From positions 1 through 53,137 of the forward strand of contig JANBQC010000137.1 of the NCBI GenBank assembly GCA_027576995.1: a DNA stretch of 53,137 bases, written 5' to 3'. The notes beneath the pieces were generated by a model that was given only the letters and a program-made list of their open reading frames with translations, ran no database searches and was not told where the DNA came from. The stretch is from Dimargaris cristalligena. Lineage: Eukaryota; Kickxellomycota; Dimargaritomycetes; Dimargaritales; Dimargaritaceae. The position numbers were made by a program, and so were the translations under genes. Numbering within the stretch: position 1 is the stretch's first letter; each line of letters opens with the position of its first letter. Of this stretch, positions 45,601-53,137 are shown piece after piece.

Positions 45601-46529
45601 CCACGCTGGGCGGGGCCGGTACTTCAGGTTGGCGAGCCCCCGAGTGTATCCGGGATCCCAGCCAACTCAACCAGTTGGCCCTTCGGGATTCCCCCTTGCC
45701 CCTGTCTTCGTCGCAGTCGTCATTGGTGATGTCGTCCACCCCGCAAGACACGGAGTCGGAGGAGCCGGCATCGGGTACACCATCGGGCAGTTCCACCCGG
45801 TTCCCCCATGCCCCGGTCGAGCCGCATGACCCCCGGGCCCATCGGCTCAAACTTACTAAAGCGGTGGATATTTTTTCCATGGGCTGCGTATTTTACTTTA
45901 GCCTGGCCGGCGGACAACACCCGTTCGGAGCGGCCGAGTACACGCGGGACCTGAATATCCTGGAGAACCGACCGGAAGTCACCGTGGAGGCCATCCAAGA
46001 GACCGCCGCCGGGGCGGGGGGCTGTGAAGAGGCGGTCGATTTAGTGCGCTGGATGATCAGTCCTGACTCCCGGGAACGACCCTCCACGGCCCAAATCCTC
46101 CGACATCCGTTCTTCTGGACCCCGGAACAACGGCTCGAATTCCTGTACAAGGTGTCCGACTGCCTGCGGATCAAGGCCAAGGATCGGGACTCTCCCCTGG
46201 CCTTGGACCTGGAGGAATCTGCGCGGGGCCGCGACATTATCGGGGGCGACTGGTTCACCCCCCTCGAGCCCCCCATCCAACGGTCCATCAAGGAGAAGCG
46301 CGGCTTTGATACCCAACGGGTCCAAACTCTCCTCACCGCCATCCGGAATAAGGGCGTCCACTACAGTGAGGCGGCTTACCAAGTCAAACAAATCTACGGG
46401 TCGTACCCCGATGGCTATTACCAGTATTTTGCCGGCAAATTCCCCCGGTTCTTTCTCCATGTATATTATTTTGTATGTCGCCACGAGACTCTGTACCGTG
46501 ACGAAGTGCTACGGCAGTATTTTGAATGA
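42699..46529 (+). CDS. IRE1: IRE1 unfolded-protein-response kinase/endoribonuclease
   Basis: Intronless, 1,276 aa, a type I ER membrane protein. A hydrophobic signal sequence (MWPLWALALVTFG...) leads into a luminal domain with beta-propeller-like repeats (TTVDGRLSALNSTDGRLLW near 75; GDGKIYKLQ near 185; YAVNLISGQI). A transmembrane helix lies near 624-645 (FTVLLGLILMYLVV). The kinase domain has its glycine loop at ~778 (LGRGSYGTCVYQG), ATP lysine in VAIK ~798, HRDIKPQNIL ~892 and DFGLCKKL ~949. The KEN RNase domain (about 1140-1276) keeps the catalytic Arg-Asn-x-x-x-His (RNKGVHY, ~1215). When misfolded proteins accumulate, IRE1 oligomerises and cuts HAC1/XBP1-type mRNA. Long Ser/Pro linkers occur in the lumen, before the kinase, between HRD and DFG, and after the activation segment. 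Length is near yeast IRE1 (1,115). Confidence 0.97.
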   Translation: MWPLWALALVTFGANAFWSWQDWSAQSPGCCLDWSWGGIVAAAEVSSPPPAVPALETTNALQYFTGIPKESYYSDIILLTTVDGRLSALNSTDGRLLWSRSSFGGPIVRNMPTHSDSAQEEGGSGESRNRVPSPPLQGSRNITSEVPREEDSRGQRSDNKTGSHSSPPPPPPPSDDIHLVAPFGDGKIYKLQANNVLIDSSLTIKNMVARSPSRHNGLLYLGSKRTRYYAVNLISGQIANIFTIDDDGDRLATGSPEVNASSGSSAAHDERNTIYLARTEYRLRIFDIQNNRLKWNVIYSEYEPDAPYTMPFDSTRVDLRPFQVLTSHKGAVVARDRRSQRVLWSHQLASPVNRIFDLWTLDRQSPWVVLPHAPQRSEIDSVPPGVGKSRTPGAGGSTPSLSTAAYVGITEGGAYVYPDTFSAVDRIELSDGPKSHHRIEAPKSTSHSSSVGSSTGSSNESGHTHGTESEELCGTSTFPCPDMLRNGTFNNPANGPYQNDTDGYVGQELVCTRGHRHHPICLVGSYNVFRIPSTEDRVERPPFQPTIEATQPPSQLIPRLNTNPLGSVPNYVNFGYLPRYQNNQLALPPVEMPGSATGPRQPTIGRALLRLLVSGLYAYWAHVWRSLIFTVLLGLILMYLVVDHHQWTWREVIELHMPQLFRNPQHFAYEKLLLPLLRFLTPAQDTMPTEIPGPLKQLTGDSAPPSPLASTGSTAVPTLSLPDNPPSVDSLTLPATEGAESGSPSLPELPVAAPFLHSEPDEEYPRRVGSLFISPRVLGRGSYGTCVYQGKFGADRVAIKQLLRANYDIASREVSILEASRSHANLIQYRHCTHDDQFFYIALDLCQASLYDLVVAPRPESILGDTYRLLDFRPVLRGIIEGLHFLHTCNIVHRDIKPQNILAQSTVLARLLDEANSKTPSDTSSSATPVTDYIASTQFQGPLVRLLLSDFGLCKKLDAGQNTFHNTTTLGGAGTSGWRAPECIRDPSQLNQLALRDSPLPLSSSQSSLVMSSTPQDTESEEPASGTPSGSSTRFPHAPVEPHDPRAHRLKLTKAVDIFSMGCVFYFSLAGGQHPFGAAEYTRDLNILENRPEVTVEAIQETAAGAGGCEEAVDLVRWMISPDSRERPSTAQILRHPFFWTPEQRLEFLYKVSDCLRIKAKDRDSPLALDLEESARGRDIIGGDWFTPLEPPIQRSIKEKRGFDTQRVQTLLTAIRNKGVHYSEAAYQVKQIYGSYPDGYYQYFAGKFPRFFLHVYYFVCRHETLYRDEVLRQYFE

Positions 46530-47415
46530 TGATTGTTGATACCATGGGAGGTTCATTGTTTTTTTTTTGTGTGTGTACTCAACAAGCGCTACACTAATTC
46601 CCAGTCTTAGCTTTCGAGGTGTTTCAATTTTTATTTCTTGCCTGAGATATTCAGTGACAATGCTCTGTATAATGGCCTGTCTAATTTATTACCGGTCGGG
46701 CCTTTGGCTTGACTTTTTTTAAATAATTTATATTAGGTTCAGTTCTCTAATTTTATGCGAGTTTCTAATTATTGCTACTGCAGTAGTATCAGCTTGATGA
46801 GTTCACCTTCATAATATTCTATGTAGTGATGCTCTTGATCGATATGATGTTTCATATGGGCCTTTCTGGGATTTTTTATGTTGAGCCTCGTCGGGTTTAG
46901 GGTTTCTTGATGAGACTAGGGCCAGTCAACCAACTAAAACGGCTAATTGAGTAAGTTTATTTGCTAATAAATATATTATGCAAGACACTTAATGAACAGG
47001 TATTTCGCTATAATTAAACAGGAAGCTCTGTACATAATTATACTATAAAATTAACTATTATTTTGGTGTGGAAAATTCGGGCGATAGAAAGTGGCCTAAA
47101 AACTAATCAGCCGTACGGCCTGAAACGCATCATACTAAAAGGGGGAACATACGAGAGAGAAAGAGAAGGAGTGGGTGTGTATGTGTGTGTGTGAGAGGGG
47201 ATAGTGGCTTTAAACGGGAATCGGGGCCATTGGTCACGGCAATTCCCTCTATTCCGAAACCCTCCATTCTTGGAATAACTCGACAAGGGAGGGTGGACAA
47301 TGAGCAGCCATCCGGTATCTCTTGGCCGATAGGTGGAAAGAGTGGGGGGAGAGGGGGGGGATATTGCCATTCTGGTTGGTCATTATATCCGCCATGTAGG
47401 ACAACCTCCCTCATT
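46530..47415. other. Convergent spacer between IRE1 and secreted protein B
   Basis: AT-rich, with T-runs and AATAAA-like sequences (46968-46973). There is a GTGTGT/GAGAGA-type simple repeat at 47150-47200. No gene is seen. Confidence 0.5.
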
Positions 47416-48800
47416 CTATGAACGCTGAGCACTACTAGCGATGCTAGGAGGATTGAAGAGTGCGTCACAGCGCTGGTGCTCAGCCTGCCCAAACGACCGC
47501 GGAACCGCCGGAGGCGTGGTATAGAGCAGCCCCATTGCCCGGGAAGCCAGTTTACTCCCCCAGGTTTGGGCTTCGCTGCGCAGCCGGGTCCAAGTAGTAC
47601 GGTAGTTTTTCACCTCCGCGCAGAGTTCCAATAACGCCCGTCGGTCGGGGCTCAAGTCCCGCCAGTATTGTAGGGCGAGTGCTTGGGTGCGCGTCCGGTT
47701 GAGTTCAAAGGCCCGCACAATGAGGCGGAGCCGAAAGGGTTCCAAAATGCCGTAGGACTCCTCCAGTAAATCCGCGAATTCCTCCACGGCATCGGCCAGG
47801 TCGAGTTCGAGGGCGCATTGGATAATGTGTTTCTGGGTGCGTTGCCAGACCGCCCGCAGAAAGTCTAGGCTGACCTGGTTCGTCCTACCTGCGGCCAGCG
47901 GTGGTGGTGATGGCTGTCCGTCTACCATCGGGGCGTTGTTTCCCGCAATTAACTGTTGTTGGCCCGTGGGGCGGAAATACAGGGACGGGCGCTCGTAGAG
48001 TAATTGGAGTTGAGCTGGCGTAATGGACCGGGACTTGCGGTTCAATAAATCGTCCAGGGCCAGCCAGATGTTTTGCACCTGGACGAGGCCCCCATTTTTC
48101 AGTGCGCTGAGCAGCGGGTGGGCATCAAATTGGTCCCGCTCGTCGTAATCGTAGTCGAGGCCGAGCGATGAGCCGTCGTCGTTCCCGAAGAGGTTAGGTA
48201 CAGTGGGAACTACCTGGTAGTACCGCCGAAACGCGGACTCAAAGTACGGACTTAGGAAATGGCGCATTTGCACGATGTTGGCGGTGCGAACGTGTCGGCG
48301 AAAATAGTCCTCCACCTGGTAGGTGCCCCCCCGTTTCGAAATCTCCACTAGGGCACAGTTTAGCTGTTTTCCCTCGGACGGTGTACCGTGGGACGGGGAG
48401 CTCTGTAAATGCCAATTCGGTGGTTAAAATATCGGTAAATAGTCAATAAAAGGCAAGTGTAAGTTACATAATACAGTTTGTAAATAGATGACGGCTGTAG
48501 AGGGCGTCGCGTATAATACGCTATACTGGTAGTTAGGGGTAGTGAATGTCGGATATCTGTAATTGACTAACCACTTACCGAAGTCAAGCAAAGCTTTTCA
48601 AGGTCACCCAGTGTCAGTGGCTTAGGTTCGGCGGCACTATTATAGAACTTTACGCTAAAGAACTGCTCAAGCATTCGGTAAGTCATCTCCATAGCTTGTG
48701 CAAATGGTTGGAGTGGGCTTTCCTGCTCAATGACTGTGGGACGGGCAATGGCTAAATTAGCCACTATGCATAGTAGAAAAATTACTCGAAAGTAAAACAT
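47416..48800 (-). CDS. Predicted secreted protein B, unknown family
   Basis: Exons (minus) are 48800-48579 and 48402-47416, joined by a 176-nt phase-0 intron (GTAAGT donor, CATTTACAG acceptor), giving 402 aa. Residues 1-19 form a signal peptide (MFYFRVIFLLCIVANLAIA). The body is helical and charged, with a Gln/Pro/Gly-rich loop near 195-225 and repeated helix-like segments (LDLADAVEEFADLLEESYGI). I recognise no domain. The first exon is exactly 222 nt and the intron is phase 0, as in secreted protein A (7.4-9.1 kb). A segment of the second half can be aligned to protein A without gaps, although identity is low. Exon 2 runs well upstream of its first internal GTG/ATG, which supports the splice. 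Confidence 0.65.
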
Positions 48801-49823
48801 GGTGAACAGCTAAAATAGTAATAAAATTGTATAAAATTAATGAGGGATTCGCTGCTTATTCACGTTGGTGTGGCGTTGGGGTTAACTGAGGGCAGTCGGT
48901 CCTTTACTTTAAGTTAATATGGTGAGAGGGTGAAGTAAATGGAAATATAATTATCAGATAGCCGCCTAGAAAAGGACTCCTAACTGAATACTGGCAGCGA
49001 ATATCCAAATGGAATAATTATATTGCTGACTAGTACAAACGATAATTTTTTTTAAAAAAACACGAAGGGAAGAATAGGTAAATGCAGTCCAATTAAGACT
49101 AGCTGAGGTTCCACGTTTGGATGTACAATAACTGGGGGGATATAAATTGGGATTATGTTGCCAAAATAGATAGGTGTATGCGAAGGAAACGGGGGAGAGG
49201 GGGGGCTAAACTGATATATATATATATATAGGTGTTCTCGAATCTAGCCTCCTCCAATTTTAACCATCTTTGGATTATAGGGGCTGACATAGTAGTGTAG
49301 CTCAATGATTCTGTGATTCTGGTCTGCCGTCCAATTGTACACCTATAGTGGCCGTATGTGGATATCCAAGTTGGTATGCTTATGATGGTGCAACCTGCAC
49401 CCTGGCTTTATATGTTGGCTTGACGGTGCGACATCAAATTACGTACTGGTTTAATAATGATATATAATAGTATTACTCAAGTATACCATAGAAAAGCAGT
49501 AATGAAGTATACAGTATAGGATGCCGTATGCTTAGTGGGAATAGTAAATGCGAGAAACCAATGGAACTGATAGCCATGCTAAACCCTATTATGACAAGTG
49601 ACAAGATGTCGACGTTACAGAAATCGACAATGCTAGATTGCACCAGGGTGGGTATGATAAAATAGCCGAAACAGCTCGAGGAAGAGGGAGTGCAGGTGTA
49701 AATAAGGTATAGGTAAGACATTGGTCTATATATAAATGGCAATGCAACTGTAAAGCGTCAAACGCCCAGCAATTTTAACCCTTGAAATACCTCAACCATA
49801 CCATATTTTAAAGGCCCAAACTA
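48801..49823. other. Intergenic, about 1 kb
   Basis: AT-rich. A TA microsatellite lies at 49214-49230. The minus frame at 49473-49742 is hydrophobic but has no coding support. No gene is recognised. Confidence 0.5.
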
Positions 49824-51249
49824 CTAGATATCCATTCCGCAGTAAGTATCTGCACCATTAAACAGATGAATACCGGGATATTTTCGGCAAAAACTGTCGC
49901 GCCAATCCACCCCGCCAGCACCAGCGTACAGTTCTCGGGGATTGGGGTAGTGGTTAACAATCGATTGTATATCACACCAACTAAACCCCGCACTAAGTTC
50001 CAAGCGCATCAGCACCTCGCTGCCAATCCTGCCGGAGGTAAGCAGCTGCCGGCCTTCCCTGTCCACGGATGAAGCAAAGGTATATAGATTCGGGCAGCCA
50101 TTGATAATATCATGGAGAGCCTTCGCGGTGGTAGGACATGCCGAGAGCCTAAGATAGTTTAGCTTGGGCAGGTTTTCAACAATAAGTGTCCCGAAATCGT
50201 CACTGAGGTCACAAAAACGAAGCGTGAGGGAAGTCAGTCGCGGCCAGGGCCGGCTCACCATATTCATGGCATAGGCTCCCCCCCCCCCAACTGTCAGTAC
50301 TAAATAAATAATCGCCGATGTTCAAGTCGAAGTGTGTTAAATTAGGTTAGTCGGTTGCTTTCAAGGAGGCCAAGGCGCCCAGGCTAGAATGCTCATATAC
50401 ACAGCGGAGCTCTAGACAGACCAGATTACGGAATATAGGCTGATTCGGGGGGAATAAAATACTGCAGTCGCACTTGATGGGGGAAATGCTCAAGTGAGTC
50501 ACTCGGGGGAACTGGGTCACCAGCTCACGGTACAAATGGGGGTCGGGTATATCTGTGGTAATCTCCAACCTCCGGAGTCCGGGTAACAGCGGTGAGATTA
50601 TAGCAAGGATTTCCGCCGTATTGGTCTGGCTATTGGTAATAAGATACAGGCTCCGAATACCACCCAGCTGATGACATGTTAGGTCTGGCATACCGTCGTT
50701 GATGAGCGATGCGATATAGTCGTCATCATCAAAAAATGTGGCAAATGTAAAATCAAGGTTCAGACTTCGAGGCGTGCGGGGAAAATCGGTTAAACTCCGG
50801 GCTATACGAGGCCAATCGTCGATGGTCCCTCCGCTTAGGGATATGGAGTCCAGGCGCGGGGCCAAGCCAACGACTCTTTTCCAGTCGTTTTGAAATGTAG
50901 CGTATTCCGGATAGTCGTATATATTGGCACGTAAGGATCGAATCGTATCACCTCTATGCTTTATAACGCGAGACAAGCCGGGAAACTCGTCGTCGCTGGT
51001 TAAATAATCGAGGGATACGTCCAGCCGGTAGACAAATTCCACTAAACAGCGGAGTGAGTGGCATGTAGCAGCCAAGCTGAGCTGGTCTCGGTTAGAAAGC
51101 TGCCTCACAATTCGCCGGGCCAAGGGCTCCTGCGCGGGGTGGAACAGCCAGCGCAAAAGCCCTAATCCTGGTGTGGATTGGGGTGAATGGGAGCTGGGAA
51201 CTGAGGGCCCTGGAAGGGCATTCTCAGACTCAAGGCTGGGTGTTAGCAT
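49824..51249 (-). CDS. F-box and leucine-rich-repeat protein
   Basis: The first part (51249-50347 as an open frame) starts with a Ser/Pro-rich stretch. An F-box-like helix bundle follows at about 38-75 (EPLARRIVRQLSNRDQLSLAATCHSLRCLV), then irregular LRRs (RLDSISLSGG, LRRLEITTDI, VTHLSISPIKC, LVCLELRC). The LRRs continue in a second open frame, 50267-49824 (LTSLTLRFCDLSDDF, LNYLRLSACPT, LMRLELSAG). One frame-consistent join is 51249-50430 with 50290-49824 (139-nt intron, GTAATC donor, CTGACAG acceptor; 428 aa), but it skips one LRR. The join lies beside a run of eleven Gs, so a length error or polymorphism there is possible. F-box proteins bring substrates to SCF ubiquitin ligases, with the LRRs as the likely substrate-binding part. 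Confidence 0.65.
50278..50288. repeat. Homopolymer G11 (C11 on plus) at an exon junction
   Basis: There are eleven consecutive Cs on the plus strand at the start of the second F-box-gene frame. Such runs are unstable and prone to sequencing error. The reading frame of the F-box gene across the junction depends on the run's length. Confidence 0.7.
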
Positions 51250-53137
51250 TAAATCAATTAAGAGAGAAGAAAAAGACCAACCTTTATTGATTAGCTATTG
51301 ATTCGCTATATATCTCCCATAGTGGGATTTCTATTGGTTAGTACTCTAACACTGGGTAACATCTGCCCCGGCTGATCTCGCTGTTGGGCTGATTCACTAC
51401 CCACCCCTCCTGGACTTTCGGTCCGACTAGGGAATGGCGGATGAGTAGTGGGCTAGAGGAGGTCTGGTTGGTCCGGCTGAAGGCATGCGTCCAAGAGAGT
51501 GTTACGTATCGCTATATTGAATTGGGGATATAAATATATAAGTATATGAATGGTTGATTATAAAAGACGTAAGAGTGGGAAAGAGTCTCCTAGAGCAAGA
51601 GGGGGCAAGGCGACTGAGTTTGGTTGTAACGATATAGGAGTTAAGAGGAAACCTTACTTCCTTCAACAGCAATGTTGGTGTTAAGACGAAGGTTTATTCG
51701 AGGTGTGTAAATAAGATAGATAAAAGTAAGTAAACAAGTAAAGGAATTGTGAGTATGGTGTGTGTTGTTGTGGGTGATGATGATTGTTATTATTCCGCGT
51801 CCACCGAGGACGTTCTTTAAAAAGAGTCGGGGTGGTTGTTGAGACCGAGATGTAATTATGGTGTGTTGTAACGTAAAATGCCAAATTGATAGCCAATGAC
51901 GGGGGGCATCCTCCATCCTGCTGTACATCGTACCGGCCCTGCTGCTGGCCGAATGTACCGTTTTACAAGAGAAACCTACCAGCACCTACTGAACAAGCAA
52001 GAATTGCCAGGCAGACTACATGGAAACTCGAAGAACAATGCCCAAGAGAAAGTTCAGGGGCTTGTTCAACCTGCCCAAGCCCGACTACTCCCACTGGGAG
52101 GAGGTTCGGGCACATTATAGACTTGTGTACATTGGTTAAATATACATTCTTTTGGAGCCAGAAAGGCAACCCAGCATTCCATATCTTTTGTTTTCTCTCA
52201 ATAGACTCAGACTTTGCTGTGTTAAATGTATTCCTCTAACTGTATGGTTTGATAAACCAGCTCATCATGAATTGGTGTCTGTTAACACCCATAGGCTAAT
52301 AGTTTATTATTATAATAGATATATACACTTATTTCTTGCCATATTATGGGTAAGTGATTTGTGTACAGGTGCAGACCAGGGCTACTGGCCAAATTAACTG
52401 ACCATCCAGAATAGGTTGCCAAGTGACAAATAAATGGGGAAGTACTAAGAGCTTTTATATTCACATTAGTAACTGAACAAAGTGTAAAATACAATGCTAA
52501 TGTTGGCTGCTGGCCAACTGTGTAAATTATAAGGACAGATAAACCAAGAATTGCACTAAGGTGATTGTTTTAGTAAAGCACTCAAATATCTCTGCAGGAC
52601 ACTCTTGGTCTAATCCTTAGGTTATATTTCTATTTCTATTGCTTTTACTTCTACTTCTACTTTTACTTTTAAGTCTGTAATAAGTATGGCTAATATCTGT
52701 ATGATTAACTTAGTTTAGGACTAAATGTTTAAATGCTCAATCACTAACTTTACTGACCTGACTTAAAGGGCCTCATTCACAAAACTGAAAACTAAGCCAT
52801 TGATACTAAGTGAACATTTCATTAATAACACAGAATCACATTAGTATTGAAGTATGTTACCCAGAGTACTAGCTCATTATCTGTTTAAAGCCTCTGGTAC
52901 TTTGGAAAGGGAATGGGGAGTGTGGTGAACCTACCACATTTTTTACCTACTTTTATTTTTAATCCATTTTTCGCACTTATTGGAAGTATGCCCCTGATGA
53001 GTAAATGAGCCCCTGCCCCTGACCGGATGATACCCCTGCATTCATACTGCCCCTGGCCCGACTGCACCCCTGTTCAAAGAATAGCTAACAATAGCTTTCT
53101 CCCTTTCTTTTTTCCCTTCTATTATTTCATATTGAAT
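51250..53137. other. 3' end of window: spacer, CpG-bearing remnant, CpG desert
   Basis: 51250-51880 is spacer upstream of the F-box gene. 51890-52137 keeps CpGs and shows overlapping coding-like plus frames, one ending LPKPDYSHWEEVRAHYRLVY before a stop, but no start or domain. From 52109 to 52971 there is no CpG. Near the end, CCCCTG recurs six times within 52990-53070. Confidence 0.5.
52109..52971. repeat. CpG-free segment near the window end
   Basis: This is 863 bp without one CG dinucleotide, bounded by CG at 52107-52108 and 52972-52973. Composition resembles the 15.5-17.1 kb desert (TG/CA/TA-rich). It may continue beyond the window as the same class of decayed element. Confidence 0.5.

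Noticed and set aside
1..53137. tRNA, rRNA and CRISPR features
   Set aside because: No sequence with convincing tRNA B-box and cloverleaf context, no rRNA-like sequence and no regularly spaced direct repeats were seen.

Overview
This window looks like the nuclear genome of an early-diverging filamentous fungus, possibly of the Zoopagomycota/Kickxellomycotina type. That placement is an inference from the genes and was not tested. The recognisable genes are typically fungal: IRE1 kinase/RNase, HIS1 of the short fungal type, a PTR2 peptide transporter, COX4, CMC2, AIM19, SEC28, FAM50/XAP5 and a YebC/TACO1 homologue. Several genes carry spliceosomal introns with GTAAGT-like donors. The introns I could place by frame and homology are about 160-250 nt long. 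No tRNA, rRNA, CRISPR array or intact transposon was seen.

Layout. 1-2.05 kb has no recognised gene. 2.05-4.5 kb holds an intronless mitochondrial-type short-chain acyl-CoA (propionyl-CoA) synthetase on the minus strand. 7.4-9.1 kb holds a predicted secreted protein (protein A). 9.4-14.9 kb is gene-dense: TACO1 (-, seven exons), SEC28 (+), CMC2 (-), AIM19 (+). 14.9-17.9 kb is AT-rich and contains 1,614 bp without a single CpG. 17.9-18.4 kb encodes a secreted Cu/Zn-SOD-like protein that has lost its metal-binding histidines. 21.5-26.6 kb carries FAM50 (+), COX4 (-) and HIS1 (-). 28.9-29.3 kb encodes a small secreted repeat protein. 30-33 kb is another CpG-poor decayed region. 33.5-34.6 kb holds the 3' exons of an unresolved multi-exon membrane-protein gene. 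39.1-46.5 kb holds PTR2 and a 1,276-residue IRE1, both intronless. 47.4-48.8 kb encodes a second secreted protein (protein B) whose intron falls after codon 74, as in protein A. 49.8-51.2 kb is an F-box/LRR gene. The window ends in another CpG desert.

How the genes relate. TACO1, CMC2 and COX4 all serve cytochrome c oxidase (COX1 translation, assembly, structural subunit). They lie within 15 kb together with the mitochondrial gene AIM19. IRE1 and SEC28 belong to the secretory pathway, and at least four genes encode predicted secreted proteins. PTR2, HIS1 and the acyl-CoA synthetase are nutrient-acquisition or metabolic genes.

The most unusual features are the CpG deserts, a three-copy dispersed repeat of about 110 bp, the possible secreted family A/B, and the SOD-like protein without catalytic histidines.
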